Shown here: positions 24,643 to 34,218 of the stretch, in pieces
Numbering within the stretch: the first letter of the stretch is position 1
Layout: each line of letters starts with the position of its first letter
Assembly: GCF_002797675.1 (NCBI RefSeq)
Contig: NZ_PGEX01000001.1
Span: forward strand, 2,790,001-2,854,000
Origin: Hallerella succinigenes
GTDB lineage: Bacteria > Fibrobacterota > Fibrobacteria > Fibrobacterales > Fibrobacteraceae
Length of the DNA stretch: 64,000 bases
Direction: 5' to 3'
Translations under genes and position numbers: made by a program
Notes under the pieces: model-generated
What the model was told of the DNA's origin: nothing
The model's database searches: none
Seen by the model: only the letters and a program-made list of their open reading frames with translations

Positions 24643-26052
24643 ATGGCAAAGAAAGTCCAGGATGCTCTTAAGGACATCATTTCCCTCTGTAAACGCCGCG
24701 GATTCATTTTCCCGGGTTCCGAAATTTATGACGGCCTCGCCAATACTTGGGACTACGGTCCGTATGGCGTGGAACTCAAGCGTAACATCAAGAACCTTTG
24801 GTGGAAGAAGTTTGTCACCAGCCGTAAAGACGTGCTGGGTCTCGACAGTTCCATTCTTTTGAACCCCCGCGTATGGAAGGCTTCGGGCCACGTGGGCAAC
24901 TTCTCTGACCCGCTCGTGGACTGCCTTGCTTGCCACGAACGTTTCCGCGCTGACCAACTTTTGGAAGACAAGCTCGGCGAAGGCTGCTGCGCCGGTAAGA
25001 ACTTTGACGAAGTCCACCAGATGATGATGGACAACAAGATCGAATGCCCGACCTGCGGCAAGACCGACTGGACCAAGCCCCGCGCATTCAACCTGATGTT
25101 CCAGACCGAAATCGGCGTCATCGAAGGCGAAGGCAACAAGGTATACCTGCGTCCGGAAACCGCCCAAGGTATCTTTGTCGACTTCAAGAACATTGTCGAC
25201 AACGTCCGCCCGAAGATCCCGTTCGGCGTGGGCCAGATCGGTAAGAGCTTCCGTAATGAAATCACTCCGGGTAACTTTATCTTCCGTACCCGTGAATTCG
25301 AACAGATGGAACTGGAATTCTTCTGCGAACCGGGTACCGAACTGGAATGGTACAACTTCTGGCGCAAGTACTGCTTCGACTGGCTCGTGAACGACCTCGG
25401 CGTGAACAAGGAAAAGCTCCGCCTCCGCGAACATGCCAAGGAAGAACTTTCTCACTACAGTAACGGCACCACCGACGTGGAATACGAATTCCCGTTCGGC
25501 TGGGGCGAACTTTGGGGCATTGCAAGCCGCACGAATTACGACTTGACGCAGCACCAGAACGAATCCAAGGTCAAGCAGGAATACATCGACCCGGTGCAGA
25601 ACAAGCGCTACATCCCGTACGTGGTGGAACCGTCCCTCGGTGTGGAACGTCTTCTCCTCGTGCTCCTCTGCGACGCTTACGAAGTTGAAAAGCTCGAAAA
25701 CGACGAACGTATCGTGCTCCACTTTGACCCGAAGATCGCTCCGGTGAAGGTGGCTGTTCTCCCGCTCGTCAAGAAGGGCAAGGTCAAGGAAAAGGCTGAA
25801 GAAATTTACCAGAAGCTTTTGAACCACTGGAATGTGGAATACGACGAAACCCAGTCCATCGGTAAGCGTTACCGCCGTCAGGACGAACTGGGAACTCCGT
25901 TCTGCGTGACGGTCGACTTCGACACCGTGGGCGAAGGCGAATCCGACCCGGCAAAGCTCGGCTACGTGACAGTCCGTGAACGCGACTCCATGAAGCAGGA
26001 ACTGGTGAAGATTGACGAACTCGAAAGCTGGATCGCGGCTCACTTGATTTAA
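24643..26052 (+). CDS. glyQS: Glycine-tRNA ligase, single-chain (alpha2) type
   Basis: 469 residues charging tRNA-Gly. This is the eukaryote/archaea-like single-polypeptide form, not the alpha2-beta2 form. Class II motifs are visible: motif 1 region GPYGVELKRNIKNLWW, motif 2 FRNEITPGNFIFRTREFEQ, motif 3 VVEPSLGVERLLLVLL. A Cys-rich insertion (CLACHERF ... CPTCGKTDW, about residues 88-150) may bind zinc. The C-terminal anticodon-binding domain (about 370-469) is complete. Forms an operon with the small membrane protein and the aminotransferase downstream. Confidence 0.94.
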   Translation: MAKKVQDALKDIISLCKRRGFIFPGSEIYDGLANTWDYGPYGVELKRNIKNLWWKKFVTSRKDVLGLDSSILLNPRVWKASGHVGNFSDPLVDCLACHERFRADQLLEDKLGEGCCAGKNFDEVHQMMMDNKIECPTCGKTDWTKPRAFNLMFQTEIGVIEGEGNKVYLRPETAQGIFVDFKNIVDNVRPKIPFGVGQIGKSFRNEITPGNFIFRTREFEQMELEFFCEPGTELEWYNFWRKYCFDWLVNDLGVNKEKLRLREHAKEELSHYSNGTTDVEYEFPFGWGELWGIASRTNYDLTQHQNESKVKQEYIDPVQNKRYIPYVVEPSLGVERLLLVLLCDAYEVEKLENDERIVLHFDPKIAPVKVAVLPLVKKGKVKEKAEEIYQKLLNHWNVEYDETQSIGKRYRRQDELGTPFCVTVDFDTVGEGESDPAKLGYVTVRERDSMKQELVKIDELESWIAAHLI

Positions 26053-26077
26053 TCAAGTGAACAAGAGGAGGGTTGCA

Positions 26078-26245
26078 ATGGAAAAGATCCGCATGGCAAA
26101 ACAGAAGGTTCAGGACTTTCGCGAAAAGATCCAGGATCTTTCCAAGCCGAAGAAACTGCTGCTCATTATCCTTGTGCTCGCGGTTCCTGCGGGGATCGCC
26201 ATTGCAACTGCACTTCTCGTAATTTGGAAGGGTAAAAAGAAGTAA
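26078..26245 (+). CDS. Small single-span membrane protein
   Basis: 55 residues from ATG 26078, with GAGGAGGG just upstream as ribosome site. A basic amphipathic head (MEKIRMAKQKVQDFREKIQD) leads into one transmembrane helix (LLLIILVLAVPAGIAIATAL) and a Lys-rich end (WKGKKK). Unknown family. It lies 25 bp after glyQS, and its stop overlaps the next start as TAATG, which shows translational coupling to the aminotransferase. Confidence 0.7.
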   Translation: MEKIRMAKQKVQDFREKIQDLSKPKKLLLIILVLAVPAGIAIATALLVIWKGKKK

Positions 26246-27396
26246 TGCGTCTTTCCAAAAGACTTCCGGAGGATCTTTCAGATTCTCCTTTTTTTTCGCA
26301 ACTTTCGAAGTTAAAACGCTCGGTGCAAGGCTATACGGACTTGACGGTTTCAAGCCCTCTCCGTACAGGGCAAGCCTTTGACCTGGATGCTGTTTTACCG
26401 CAGACCTTGAAAAAGTTTTCCACCTGGAATCCGGATGCCTGTGGCTGGGAAGAAGCCCGCAAGGCGGTTTCTAAATACTATGCCGACCGCGGCGGAAATT
26501 TTGATGCGGAAGATATCCAGCTGACCGCAAGCACGAGCGAAGCCTATTCGATTCTTTTCAAGACGCTTTGCAATTCGGGCGATTCGATTTTAACACCGCT
26601 ACCGGGTTATCCGCTTTTGGATTCTTTGGCGGCTCTCGAATTTTTGAAGACAGCACCGTATTTTACGGAACTCGACAGTGGAAATTGGAAGCTCGATTCC
26701 AATTCGCTTTATGCGTTCCCGCCGAACACCAAGATTTTACTCATCGTTTCCCCGAACAATCCTACGGGCCATGTCCTTTCGAAAAAGGAATGGGCAGAGA
26801 CTGTGGAATTTGCGTCCCGTGAAGATTTGGCGATTGTCGTGGACGAAGTCTTTAGCGACTTTATTTATGACGGTTCGGAACGTCCGTGGAACTGGGACTC
26901 AAAAGATGTTCCTGTGTTCTTTCTCGGAGGATTTTCCAAGTCAGTCGGTTCGCCACAGCTGAAGCTTGGCTGGATCGCTTACCGCGCGGGACGATTGGGA
27001 AACGCTTTGAAGCCTGCGCTCGAATATGTGGCAGACGCCTACCTGAGCGTCGCTTCGTCTGCATTTTCGCTAGCCGCTCCGATGCTTGAAAAGTCTCTCG
27101 CTTACGAGATGGCGATCGAAGAGCGCATCCGGAAAAATTTGGAAATTCTCCGCACGCGTTTTCCGTCGACGGACGTGATGCCGAATGTGCAGGGCGGCTG
27201 GTATGCAGCCTTGCATTTCGAAGACGCGGATGACGAAGAACTCACGCTTAGACTTTTGGAAAAGGCGAAGGTCCTTGTGCAACCCGGATTCTTCTTTGAC
27301 TTTGATGAAGACGGCTGGATCGTGGTGAGCCTGCTTTCGGAAAACGAAACATTTGCCGCTGCGGTAGAACGCCTTTATTTGGAAGTCGCGGAGTAG
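26245..27396 (+). CDS. PLP-dependent class I/II aminotransferase
   Basis: 383 residues of fold-type I enzyme. PLP lysine in FFLGGFSKSVGSPQLKLGW, cofactor-ring aspartate in AIVVDEVFSDFIY, and SPNNPTGHVLS for the carboxylate/phosphate region. The N-terminal ~30 residues are less typical (SKRLPEDLSDSPFFSQL). The overall pattern is that of MalY/aspartate-type aminotransferases or C-S lyases; substrate not determinable. It is the third gene of glyQS-small protein-aminotransferase. Its last 22 bp overlap the cyclase gene on the opposite strand. Confidence 0.83.
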   Translation: MRLSKRLPEDLSDSPFFSQLSKLKRSVQGYTDLTVSSPLRTGQAFDLDAVLPQTLKKFSTWNPDACGWEEARKAVSKYYADRGGNFDAEDIQLTASTSEAYSILFKTLCNSGDSILTPLPGYPLLDSLAALEFLKTAPYFTELDSGNWKLDSNSLYAFPPNTKILLIVSPNNPTGHVLSKKEWAETVEFASREDLAIVVDEVFSDFIYDGSERPWNWDSKDVPVFFLGGFSKSVGSPQLKLGWIAYRAGRLGNALKPALEYVADAYLSVASSAFSLAAPMLEKSLAYEMAIEERIRKNLEILRTRFPSTDVMPNVQGGWYAALHFEDADDEELTLRLLEKAKVLVQPGFFFDFDEDGWIVVSLLSENETFAAAVERLYLEVAE

Positions 27397-30245
27397 ATTC
27401 CATCCCAGATTTCACCGGCGGCGACGGGCGGATTCTGCTTATATTCCTTGCAACGTTTGATGAAAACTTCCGACGGGGTTGGACGTGCGCCCGGATCTTT
27501 GATCTGCAGGTGCGGCTCGAGAAGCTTGGATTCTTCAAAGGAGTTTATCGCTTCGTCCCATTTTTGGGCGTAGTAAAGCTGTTGTGCTTTTGCCCAAAGC
27601 GAAACGAGCAGATTCAGCTGTCCCGCATTCGGTTCCGATTTTAATCCTAGGACTTCATAAATCTGCACGGCTTCGCTCTTGCCCACAACTTTTAATCGGT
27701 CAATCGGACGGGTGATGAACTCGTTGCGGTAATCCGTTTTATCTTGCGGGTCGTTCGTTCCGGTGAGTGTTTCTTCTGAGACGAGAATGTAGGTGCCGTA
27801 TTGCTTTCCGATGCTTTCAAGGCGTGAGGCGAGGTTCACGGCGTCGCCCATGATCGTGTAATTCTTGCGAGTTTCGGATCCCATGTTGCCGACGAGGATT
27901 TCGCCCGAGTTGATGCCGACACGCGTGTGCATGTGGTAAACGCTTTCGGGGAAGCTGACGTCTTTTGGCAAGTCCCGGTTTTTGTGATTCTTGTGTCGCT
28001 TCCAGTTTTCGCGCAGGTGTTCCTGCATCCGCTGCATGGATATAGCACTCATCAAAGCGTGACGGCGTTGGCGTTCAATCGGCGTCGGGGCTCCGAAGAA
28101 GGCGATGATCGCATCTCCTTCGTACTTGTCGAGGGTTCCCTGGTTCTGATCCTTGATGATGTCTGTCATCGCGGTCAGGTAATCGTTTAAAAGGTCCACG
28201 AGTTTTTTCGGGTCGCCGATCTGTTCCGAGAAAGTGGAGAAACTTTGAATGTCCGTGAAGAAGGCGCTCAGGTATTTTTTTTCACCGCCGAGCTCAGGCT
28301 CTTTTTCGTTCGTCAGCATTTCGTCAATCAAATCGTCGGAAATATACTGCTTGAAGGATTTGTCGAGGAAGTTCTTGTCTCGGGATTCAAAATAGAAGCG
28401 CACCAAGAATGAACCGAGGAATGCGAGAACGCCTTCGATGATGTACGTGGTACAGCCGATATAAAAGCCGTGCGAGAAAAAGTTGTACGCCGTAAATATA
28501 TCGAAGAGGAACAAAACGATCAAGAAGAGTAGCGCCACATACTGCGAAGTGAAAAGTCCAATCGTAATCGCCACAATCGCCGTGATTAAGAAAAGAATCG
28601 GGTTCGGGAAGGCTTCGCGCATGTAGTCGTCATTTAAAATGTTGTCCACGATCGTCGCCTGCGTAATCACAGCGGGGAAGTGATCTTCATGCGGTGCTGC
28701 ATAAAAGTCGAACATCGCAGGGGCAGCGCTTCCCAAAATAAAGATTTTACCCTGGAAGCTTTCCTTGGGTATTCGCCCTTCGGCGACATCGTAATAGGAA
28801 ATGTGCTGGAAGGCTCTCTGATTCGGCGGAATGTTGTAGGCGCTTTTGAAGGTGATCAAAAAATCGCCGTGTTCATCGATCGGGATGCGCTTCCGTTTTC
28901 CAAAGCGCATTTCTTCACCGGTCTTTAACGCATTGATCGCATTCGTGTCGGCGGCAAAAAGGGAGTCTAAAACGTCGGCGGAAAGAATGGAATAGTTCGA
29001 AAGCCAACGTTTCTTTTTGACGTTGTAGTGAAAGTCGAGAGTGGCTGAAAGCCATAGCGTTTTGCCTTTTGGAAGGTCCTTCAGTTCGCGGGCGAAAGCC
29101 TGAATGCTTTCCTTGTCAAAGTCGGTCAGTTCTTCGTCGTCCATATCGAAATCCCCCTCGTTTGTCATGATGGAGATATTCCCGTTCGTATCCTTGTATG
29201 CTTGGATTTGCGGCGTGATTTCTTGCAGGGAATCCGGGATGCTGTCTTTGTGGTTCGGGCGAGAGAGGAGAGACGCCTTGTTCTTGAAGACTTGGCGGAT
29301 CATCGGGTAAGTGATCTGCGGATAGGTGGTGCGGAGAGTGCCAAGACTATCGCGGTAAATGCCGAAAGGCTTGCCGAGATCGATGTATTCTCCCATCTTG
29401 ATTTGGACTGAATCCGGATGCGTTTTAAAAAGGTGCATGACCGTGACAAGCGATATCGCCGGGTAAATTTGACTGGAATCACGGGGCCAGATTTCTGCAT
29501 TCGGAAAACGGTAAAGCAGGCGCATTTTGCGGAGAACGCCATCTTCATCGGGTGTTGCGTTGACAACGCCAAAGTTTTTTGCCGCATGGGAAAGTTCCGG
29601 GAAGACGTTGTCGAGGAGATCTTTGGATTCCACGTTTTCAAGATTTGTCACCTGTTCCAAGTGGAAGGTCGGTTTGGCGGCGACATCTCTTGCGCGAATA
29701 TTCGTACTCAGGGGCATCCATTGGGATTGATGCTTGTAATCGGTGCGGGAACTGAATGTGCCGCAGACGATGACGTTTGGATTATCGGCAATCGTTCGCA
29801 CGAGAACGGAATCGTAGTCGTAGGCTTGGCGGATCTTGTCGAAGTCGTAGCGCCATTCCTTTTCGGGATAAAGAGCGTACAACATTTGCTGAGCACGGAT
29901 CGCGTTGCGGTTTCCAAAGTCCGCATTCTTAAAAAGAATGTCAAAAGAAATCGATGCGGCACCGCCCTCTTCGAGTTTTTGCACGACTTGAGCGTGCATG
30001 TCTCTTGTCCATTCGTTGTAGGGTCCGTATTTGCTCAAAGAATTTTCGTCGATATCAACGATCAGAATGTCTTCCGGGTGATCTTCATTGATTTCGGAAG
30101 CATGCTTCGAAAAGGCATCGTAAAAGATGTATTCGGTGCGGAGGAGCATGGAATGCGGAATCAATGCGACGAGGTGCGCAAGGAGAATCCCGGCGAATAG
30201 CCCTGCCACCATTCTTTTTATTTTTTTAGGATGCTTGAATTTCAC
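27375..30245 (-). CDS. CHASE2-domain adenylate/guanylate cyclase
   Basis: About 956 residues from a GTG at 30245 (VKFKHPKKIKRM); earlier in-frame TTG codons exist but lie before the TATGTT box at 30252-30257. The order is an N-terminal transmembrane helix (about 12-32), an extracytoplasmic CHASE2 sensor (about 45-440), three transmembrane helices (about 530-620) and a class III nucleotide cyclase domain (about 660-850). The metal aspartates are in FFTDIQSFSTFSEQ and DKYEGDAIIAFFGAP, and the transition-state region is MGDAVNLASRLE. A C-terminal extension of about 90 residues follows. It likely makes cAMP in response to an envelope signal. It is divergent from ftsK. Confidence 0.88.
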   Translation of the reverse strand: MKFKHPKKIKRMVAGLFAGILLAHLVALIPHSMLLRTEYIFYDAFSKHASEINEDHPEDILIVDIDENSLSKYGPYNEWTRDMHAQVVQKLEEGGAASISFDILFKNADFGNRNAIRAQQMLYALYPEKEWRYDFDKIRQAYDYDSVLVRTIADNPNVIVCGTFSSRTDYKHQSQWMPLSTNIRARDVAAKPTFHLEQVTNLENVESKDLLDNVFPELSHAAKNFGVVNATPDEDGVLRKMRLLYRFPNAEIWPRDSSQIYPAISLVTVMHLFKTHPDSVQIKMGEYIDLGKPFGIYRDSLGTLRTTYPQITYPMIRQVFKNKASLLSRPNHKDSIPDSLQEITPQIQAYKDTNGNISIMTNEGDFDMDDEELTDFDKESIQAFARELKDLPKGKTLWLSATLDFHYNVKKKRWLSNYSILSADVLDSLFAADTNAINALKTGEEMRFGKRKRIPIDEHGDFLITFKSAYNIPPNQRAFQHISYYDVAEGRIPKESFQGKIFILGSAAPAMFDFYAAPHEDHFPAVITQATIVDNILNDDYMREAFPNPILFLITAIVAITIGLFTSQYVALLFLIVLFLFDIFTAYNFFSHGFYIGCTTYIIEGVLAFLGSFLVRFYFESRDKNFLDKSFKQYISDDLIDEMLTNEKEPELGGEKKYLSAFFTDIQSFSTFSEQIGDPKKLVDLLNDYLTAMTDIIKDQNQGTLDKYEGDAIIAFFGAPTPIERQRRHALMSAISMQRMQEHLRENWKRHKNHKNRDLPKDVSFPESVYHMHTRVGINSGEILVGNMGSETRKNYTIMGDAVNLASRLESIGKQYGTYILVSEETLTGTNDPQDKTDYRNEFITRPIDRLKVVGKSEAVQIYEVLGLKSEPNAGQLNLLVSLWAKAQQLYYAQKWDEAINSFEESKLLEPHLQIKDPGARPTPSEVFIKRCKEYKQNPPVAAGEIWDGIYSATSK

Positions 30246-30251
30246 ATTCAA

Positions 30252-30257
30252 AACATA
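30252..30257 (-). promoter_or_regulatory. -10-like box TATGTT for the cyclase
   Basis: Read leftward, TATGTT ends 6 nt before the GTG at 30245. It supports a leaderless GTG start. Confidence 0.45.
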
Positions 30258-30298
30258 GAAAAGTAGTGCGATTGTCAAATGTGACAAATGGAAATGGC

Positions 30299-30304
30299 TA
30301 TATT
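30299..30304 (+). promoter_or_regulatory. -10-like box TATATT for ftsK
   Basis: TATATT ends 9 nt before the ATG at 30314 with no ribosome binding site. Divergent from the cyclase promoter, with about 40 bp between the two boxes. Confidence 0.5.
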
Positions 30305-30313
30305 TTATGCACT

Positions 30314-33226
30314 ATGACGGATAGCAAAAAGAAGATGGATAAAGGTTCCAAAAAGACAAAAAAGAAGGGAAAATCGACGGACCCGAAGACCGTGAAGCGC
30401 ATTTTTGGTGTGGCGTTCTTCGCTTTCGGCCTTTTCTTGCTGGTCGCCTTGGTCTCGTTTATCGGCAGTGAAAAGAACTGGCTCGGGCCGATTTTTGGTA
30501 CGCTTTTCCCACAGGCTGTCGTCTATGTGTTTGGAAAGTTCTCGGCAACGGTTCTTTCTGTTTGCGCGATTTGCTGGGGCGTTTGGCTGTTGCTCGCCGG
30601 GGAATTTCCGAAACTTTTGCGCACCTGTATTGGATTTTCGGCGTTGTCCGTGCTTTGCCCTGCGATGCTTGCACTGACTTCAACCCTTTCTGGGACGCTG
30701 TCGTTAAACACGGATGCGCTTTACGGGGCGGGTGGACGCTTTGGCTATTTTTTGGTGCAGAGTCTGATTTGGCCGATCTTTGGGAGGGAAAATTTTGCGT
30801 TCCCGTTTGCGATTTTGTGCGTAATCCTGCTTGCGATTTTTGTGATTTCTTTTGGACTTCGCCCGTCGCATTTTGCCTTTATCAAGATTCCGTTTGATTG
30901 TATCGCGGGCTGGTGGGCAAACCGCCCTTGCAGAGAATCCCTGTCGATTGAAAAGGAAGAAGCCCCGGTCAACAAGTCCCTGGCAAAGGCGAAAGAGAAA
31001 GCTCTCAAGGCAAAGATCCCCGCTCCGGAATGGGACAGCGATTATACGATTTACTCGGGCAAGGCAAAGCCTTTCCGCGGAATCCCTGGAGCATTTGACG
31101 GGACGATTCCCGTGCAGCAGAGCGATACCGTGATCCGCCAATTCTCTCCGTCGAACGAACCGACCGAGATGGACACTCCAAAGCAAAAGGCGCCTGTTGA
31201 AAACGCCTCGCCTGCATACGATACTTTGGGCGGTTATGCGAATGCAGCTGAAAAGGAAATCGAAGAAAAGGAACGTTTCCTGCGTGAAAACGAATGGAAC
31301 ATGGGCGCTATGGAAATTCGCAATCTGCGCGATGAAGTCGCTCGACTGCGTCAGGTTCAGCAGATGAACGACTGGGAAAACAATCGCCACGGTCGTCCGT
31401 CGATCAAGGGTATCGTGGAACGTCAGGATGGTACGGATCCGGACAAGCCTTTGGAAGAACTGAAGACGAATGTCCAGAATGCGGTACCGGTGGATGTTTT
31501 GAATGAAGACGCTCCTTCGGTAGAAGAAACTTCGACTCTTTCGCCGACCGAGGCGGAACTTGCCGCCGCACCTGTTCAAAAATACGATGCCTATGAAATT
31601 CCGAAGGTGCCGGATATTCTCGATGTTCCTCCGGAACAAAAGCCCGATTATACGGCTGAGGAACTCGATGAAATCAGTCATCAGCTGGAAGAACAACTCG
31701 AAAACTTTAAAGTCAAGGGTAAAGTGCTAGGCATTTCGACAGGCCCGATGATTACGCGCTTTGAAGTGGAACCGGGTCCGGGTGTCAAAGTTTCTCGCTT
31801 TGCTTCGTTGCATGAAGATTTGGCGCTAGCACTCAAGGCGAAGTCCATTCGAATTCTTGCGCCGATTCCTGGAAAATCCCTCGTTGGCGTGGAAGTGCCG
31901 AACCGCAAATTGCAAACGGTTTATTGCCGAGATATCTTTGAAAGCCCGCTCTTTAAGCCGCAGCCGGATAAGCTCATTATCGCTCTTGGCAAGGATATTA
32001 CGGGCTATCCGTACACGATGGACCTTTGCCGTGCGCCGCATATTTTGATCGCCGGTCAGACAGGTTCCGGTAAGTCCGTCTGTATCAATACGCTTATGGC
32101 GAGCCTTCTCTTTAGCAAGACTCCGGATGAACTCCGCATGATTCTTGTGGACCCGAAGGTGGTGGAACTCAAACTTTATGAAGCTATTCCGCACCTGCTT
32201 GCGCCTGTCGTGACGCAGCCGGACCAAGCGGTGAGCGCTTTGAAGTGGGCCTGCGTCGAAATGGACCGCCGCTATGAAGAACTCGCCAAGTGGAAGGTGC
32301 GCAACCTGGTCGGTTATAACGCAAAGCGCAAGGAACAGCTCGAACTGATCGAAAGAGCGGAAAAGGCCCGAGCCGAATACGAAGCGGAAAAGATTGTAGC
32401 AGAATCCGCCATCGAAAAGCAAAAGGCGGAACGCGCAGCGAAGATCGCCGCAGGCGAAGATCCGGGAAATGATCCGACAATCCAGATTCCGACTCCTCCG
32501 GCCGATATGCGGATTATGCCGTCTGAACGCATGGAAAATATGCCCTACATCCTGATCGTGATCGATGAACTTGCAGACTTGATGATGGTCGCCGGCAAGG
32601 AAGTGGAAAAGTACATCGCCCGTATCGCTCAAAAGGCCCGTGCGGTAGGTATTCATCTGGTGATTGCGACGCAGCGTCCTTCCGTCAACGTGATTACGGG
32701 TCTTATCAAGGCGAACCTCCCGGCACGTATCAGCTTTAAGGTGGCTTCACAGGTGGACTCCCGTACGGTGATGGACCGCGCCGGTGCTGAAAAGCTTTTA
32801 GGCCGTGGTGACATGCTTTACCGTTCGGGCGAAGATCCGGAACCGTCCCGCGTGCACGGTGGATTCTTGACCGATGAAGAAGTGGAAAAACTCGCGGATG
32901 CCTGCTCCCAGCAGAACGTACATTACGAACGACTCGAAACCTTTGAAATCGACGATCCGTCCGAAATGGGCGAAGACGGCGACGGCGCTCCGGGTTTTGC
33001 GGGCAAAATCGATCCGCTCGCCTTGTCGGTGGCGCGTTACGGCATTGAACGCGGCTCGCTTTCGACGTCGGAAGTGCAGCGCCATTTCTCGGTGGGCTTT
33101 AGCCGTGCCGGTAAGATCGTCGATCAGCTCGAACGTTTGAATATCTGCGGTCCCAAGCGCGGTTCGAAATCGCGTGTGATGCTTGTGACCGATGAAGCTT
33201 CCTTAAGCGAAAGATGGCCGGAATAA
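30314..33226 (+). CDS. ftsK: DNA translocase FtsK
   Basis: 970 residues. A Lys-rich head, four transmembrane helices (about 30-180) that anchor at the septum, a ~270-residue acidic/Pro linker, then the alpha/beta motor with Walker A AGQTGSGKSVCINTL and Walker B YILIVIDELADLMMV. The gamma winged-helix (SLSTSEVQRHFSVGFSRAGK) closes the protein. It pumps the chromosome terminus and activates Xer recombination at dif. Between RNLVGYNAKR and the Walker B strand there is a ~70-residue Glu/Lys/Ala-rich, probably coiled-coil insert, longer than the equivalent loop in E. coli. I start at ATG 30314 because of the box just upstream. Confidence 0.93.
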   Translation: MTDSKKKMDKGSKKTKKKGKSTDPKTVKRIFGVAFFAFGLFLLVALVSFIGSEKNWLGPIFGTLFPQAVVYVFGKFSATVLSVCAICWGVWLLLAGEFPKLLRTCIGFSALSVLCPAMLALTSTLSGTLSLNTDALYGAGGRFGYFLVQSLIWPIFGRENFAFPFAILCVILLAIFVISFGLRPSHFAFIKIPFDCIAGWWANRPCRESLSIEKEEAPVNKSLAKAKEKALKAKIPAPEWDSDYTIYSGKAKPFRGIPGAFDGTIPVQQSDTVIRQFSPSNEPTEMDTPKQKAPVENASPAYDTLGGYANAAEKEIEEKERFLRENEWNMGAMEIRNLRDEVARLRQVQQMNDWENNRHGRPSIKGIVERQDGTDPDKPLEELKTNVQNAVPVDVLNEDAPSVEETSTLSPTEAELAAAPVQKYDAYEIPKVPDILDVPPEQKPDYTAEELDEISHQLEEQLENFKVKGKVLGISTGPMITRFEVEPGPGVKVSRFASLHEDLALALKAKSIRILAPIPGKSLVGVEVPNRKLQTVYCRDIFESPLFKPQPDKLIIALGKDITGYPYTMDLCRAPHILIAGQTGSGKSVCINTLMASLLFSKTPDELRMILVDPKVVELKLYEAIPHLLAPVVTQPDQAVSALKWACVEMDRRYEELAKWKVRNLVGYNAKRKEQLELIERAEKARAEYEAEKIVAESAIEKQKAERAAKIAAGEDPGNDPTIQIPTPPADMRIMPSERMENMPYILIVIDELADLMMVAGKEVEKYIARIAQKARAVGIHLVIATQRPSVNVITGLIKANLPARISFKVASQVDSRTVMDRAGAEKLLGRGDMLYRSGEDPEPSRVHGGFLTDEEVEKLADACSQQNVHYERLETFEIDDPSEMGEDGDGAPGFAGKIDPLALSVARYGIERGSLSTSEVQRHFSVGFSRAGKIVDQLERLNICGPKRGSKSRVMLVTDEASLSERWPE

Positions 33227-34188
33227 AGCCTAAAGTCAGAGCGCCTCGCAACCGGACGATTGCCCTCTCGGAATCGGAACTTTCCCGCTATGCAAAAAAA
33301 CTTTTGAAGGTTTCGTCGAAGCCGTCTGCATTTGCACTCCAGAATCTTCTCGGAAAAACGATTCTCGGCGATACTTTGACCGTGCTTTCTCGGATTCCTG
33401 CTGAAGTTGCAGACTTGATCATCGTCGATCCGCCGTATAATTTGGCGAAGAATTTTAACGGTTCCCGTTTTTCGGCAATGTCCGATGCGGAATATGAAGC
33501 CTATCTGGATTCCTGGATGGGGGAACTTGTTCGTGTGCTCAAGCCGGACGGTTCGCTGTACGTCTGCGGCGATTGGAGGTCTTCCTGTGCCATTCAACGC
33601 TCCCTGCAAAGCAAGCTCTGCGTCTTGAACCGCATTACGTGGGGCCGTGAAAAGGGACGTGGCGCTTCAGCAAACTGGAAAAATGGCATGGAGGACATCT
33701 GGTTTGCCGTCAAGGATCCGCAAAATTACTGCTTTAACTTGGACGCGGTTCGTTTGCGTCGCCGTGTCATCGCTCCGTACAAATTAAACGGTGAACCCAA
33801 GGATTGGAACGATTCCGAATCGGGCAAGTTCCGCGATACCGCTCCGTCGAATTTTTGGGACGATATCAGCATCCCGTTCTGGAGCATGCCCGAAAACACG
33901 GACCATCCGACGCAGAAACCGGAAAAGCTCATAGCAAAGCTCATTCTCGCCTCTTCCAGGCCGGAAAGTATTGTCTTTGACCCGTTCCTCGGCAGCGGCA
34001 CCACGAGTGTTGTTGCCAAAAAGCTCGGACGTCAGTTTTTTGGCATCGAACAGAATCTTGAATACGCATGCCTTTGCGAAAAAAGGCTTGAAATCGCGGG
34101 CGATGACGCTTCGATTCAAGGCTATACCGACGGAGTCTTCTGGGAACGCAATTCCTTAGGCGCTCAAAAGTCCAAAAAGAATCCATAA
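33214..34188 (+). CDS. Beta-class N6-adenine (or N4-cytosine) DNA methyltransferase, no partner nuclease
   Basis: 324 residues. Motif IV DPPY (LIIVDPPYNLAKNF, about residue 71) comes before motif I FDPFLGSGTT (about residue 253), the order of beta-class enzymes such as CcrM and HinfI methylases; the DPPY form favours N6-adenine. The target-recognition region lies between, and GREKGRGASANWKNGMEDIW is typical. The gene starts 13 bp inside the end of ftsK, so it is cotranscribed with it. No restriction gene is adjacent, so it looks like an orphan methylase that might mark the cell cycle or hemimethylated DNA. CcrM's C-terminal DNA-binding extension is not seen. The site cannot be predicted. Confidence 0.87.
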   Translation: MAGIKPKVRAPRNRTIALSESELSRYAKKLLKVSSKPSAFALQNLLGKTILGDTLTVLSRIPAEVADLIIVDPPYNLAKNFNGSRFSAMSDAEYEAYLDSWMGELVRVLKPDGSLYVCGDWRSSCAIQRSLQSKLCVLNRITWGREKGRGASANWKNGMEDIWFAVKDPQNYCFNLDAVRLRRRVIAPYKLNGEPKDWNDSESGKFRDTAPSNFWDDISIPFWSMPENTDHPTQKPEKLIAKLILASSRPESIVFDPFLGSGTTSVVAKKLGRQFFGIEQNLEYACLCEKRLEIAGDDASIQGYTDGVFWERNSLGAQKSKKNP

Positions 34189-34204
34189 CGTCAAAGAAGC
34201 TTTC

Positions 34205-34210
34205 TATATT
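34205..34210 (+). promoter_or_regulatory. -10-like box TATATT, leaderless membrane protein gene
   Basis: TATATT in TTTCTATATTGAG, the same 13 bases as at the VanZ-like gene, ends 8 nt before ATG 34219. Confidence 0.55.
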
Positions 34211-34218
34211 GAGCTCTG

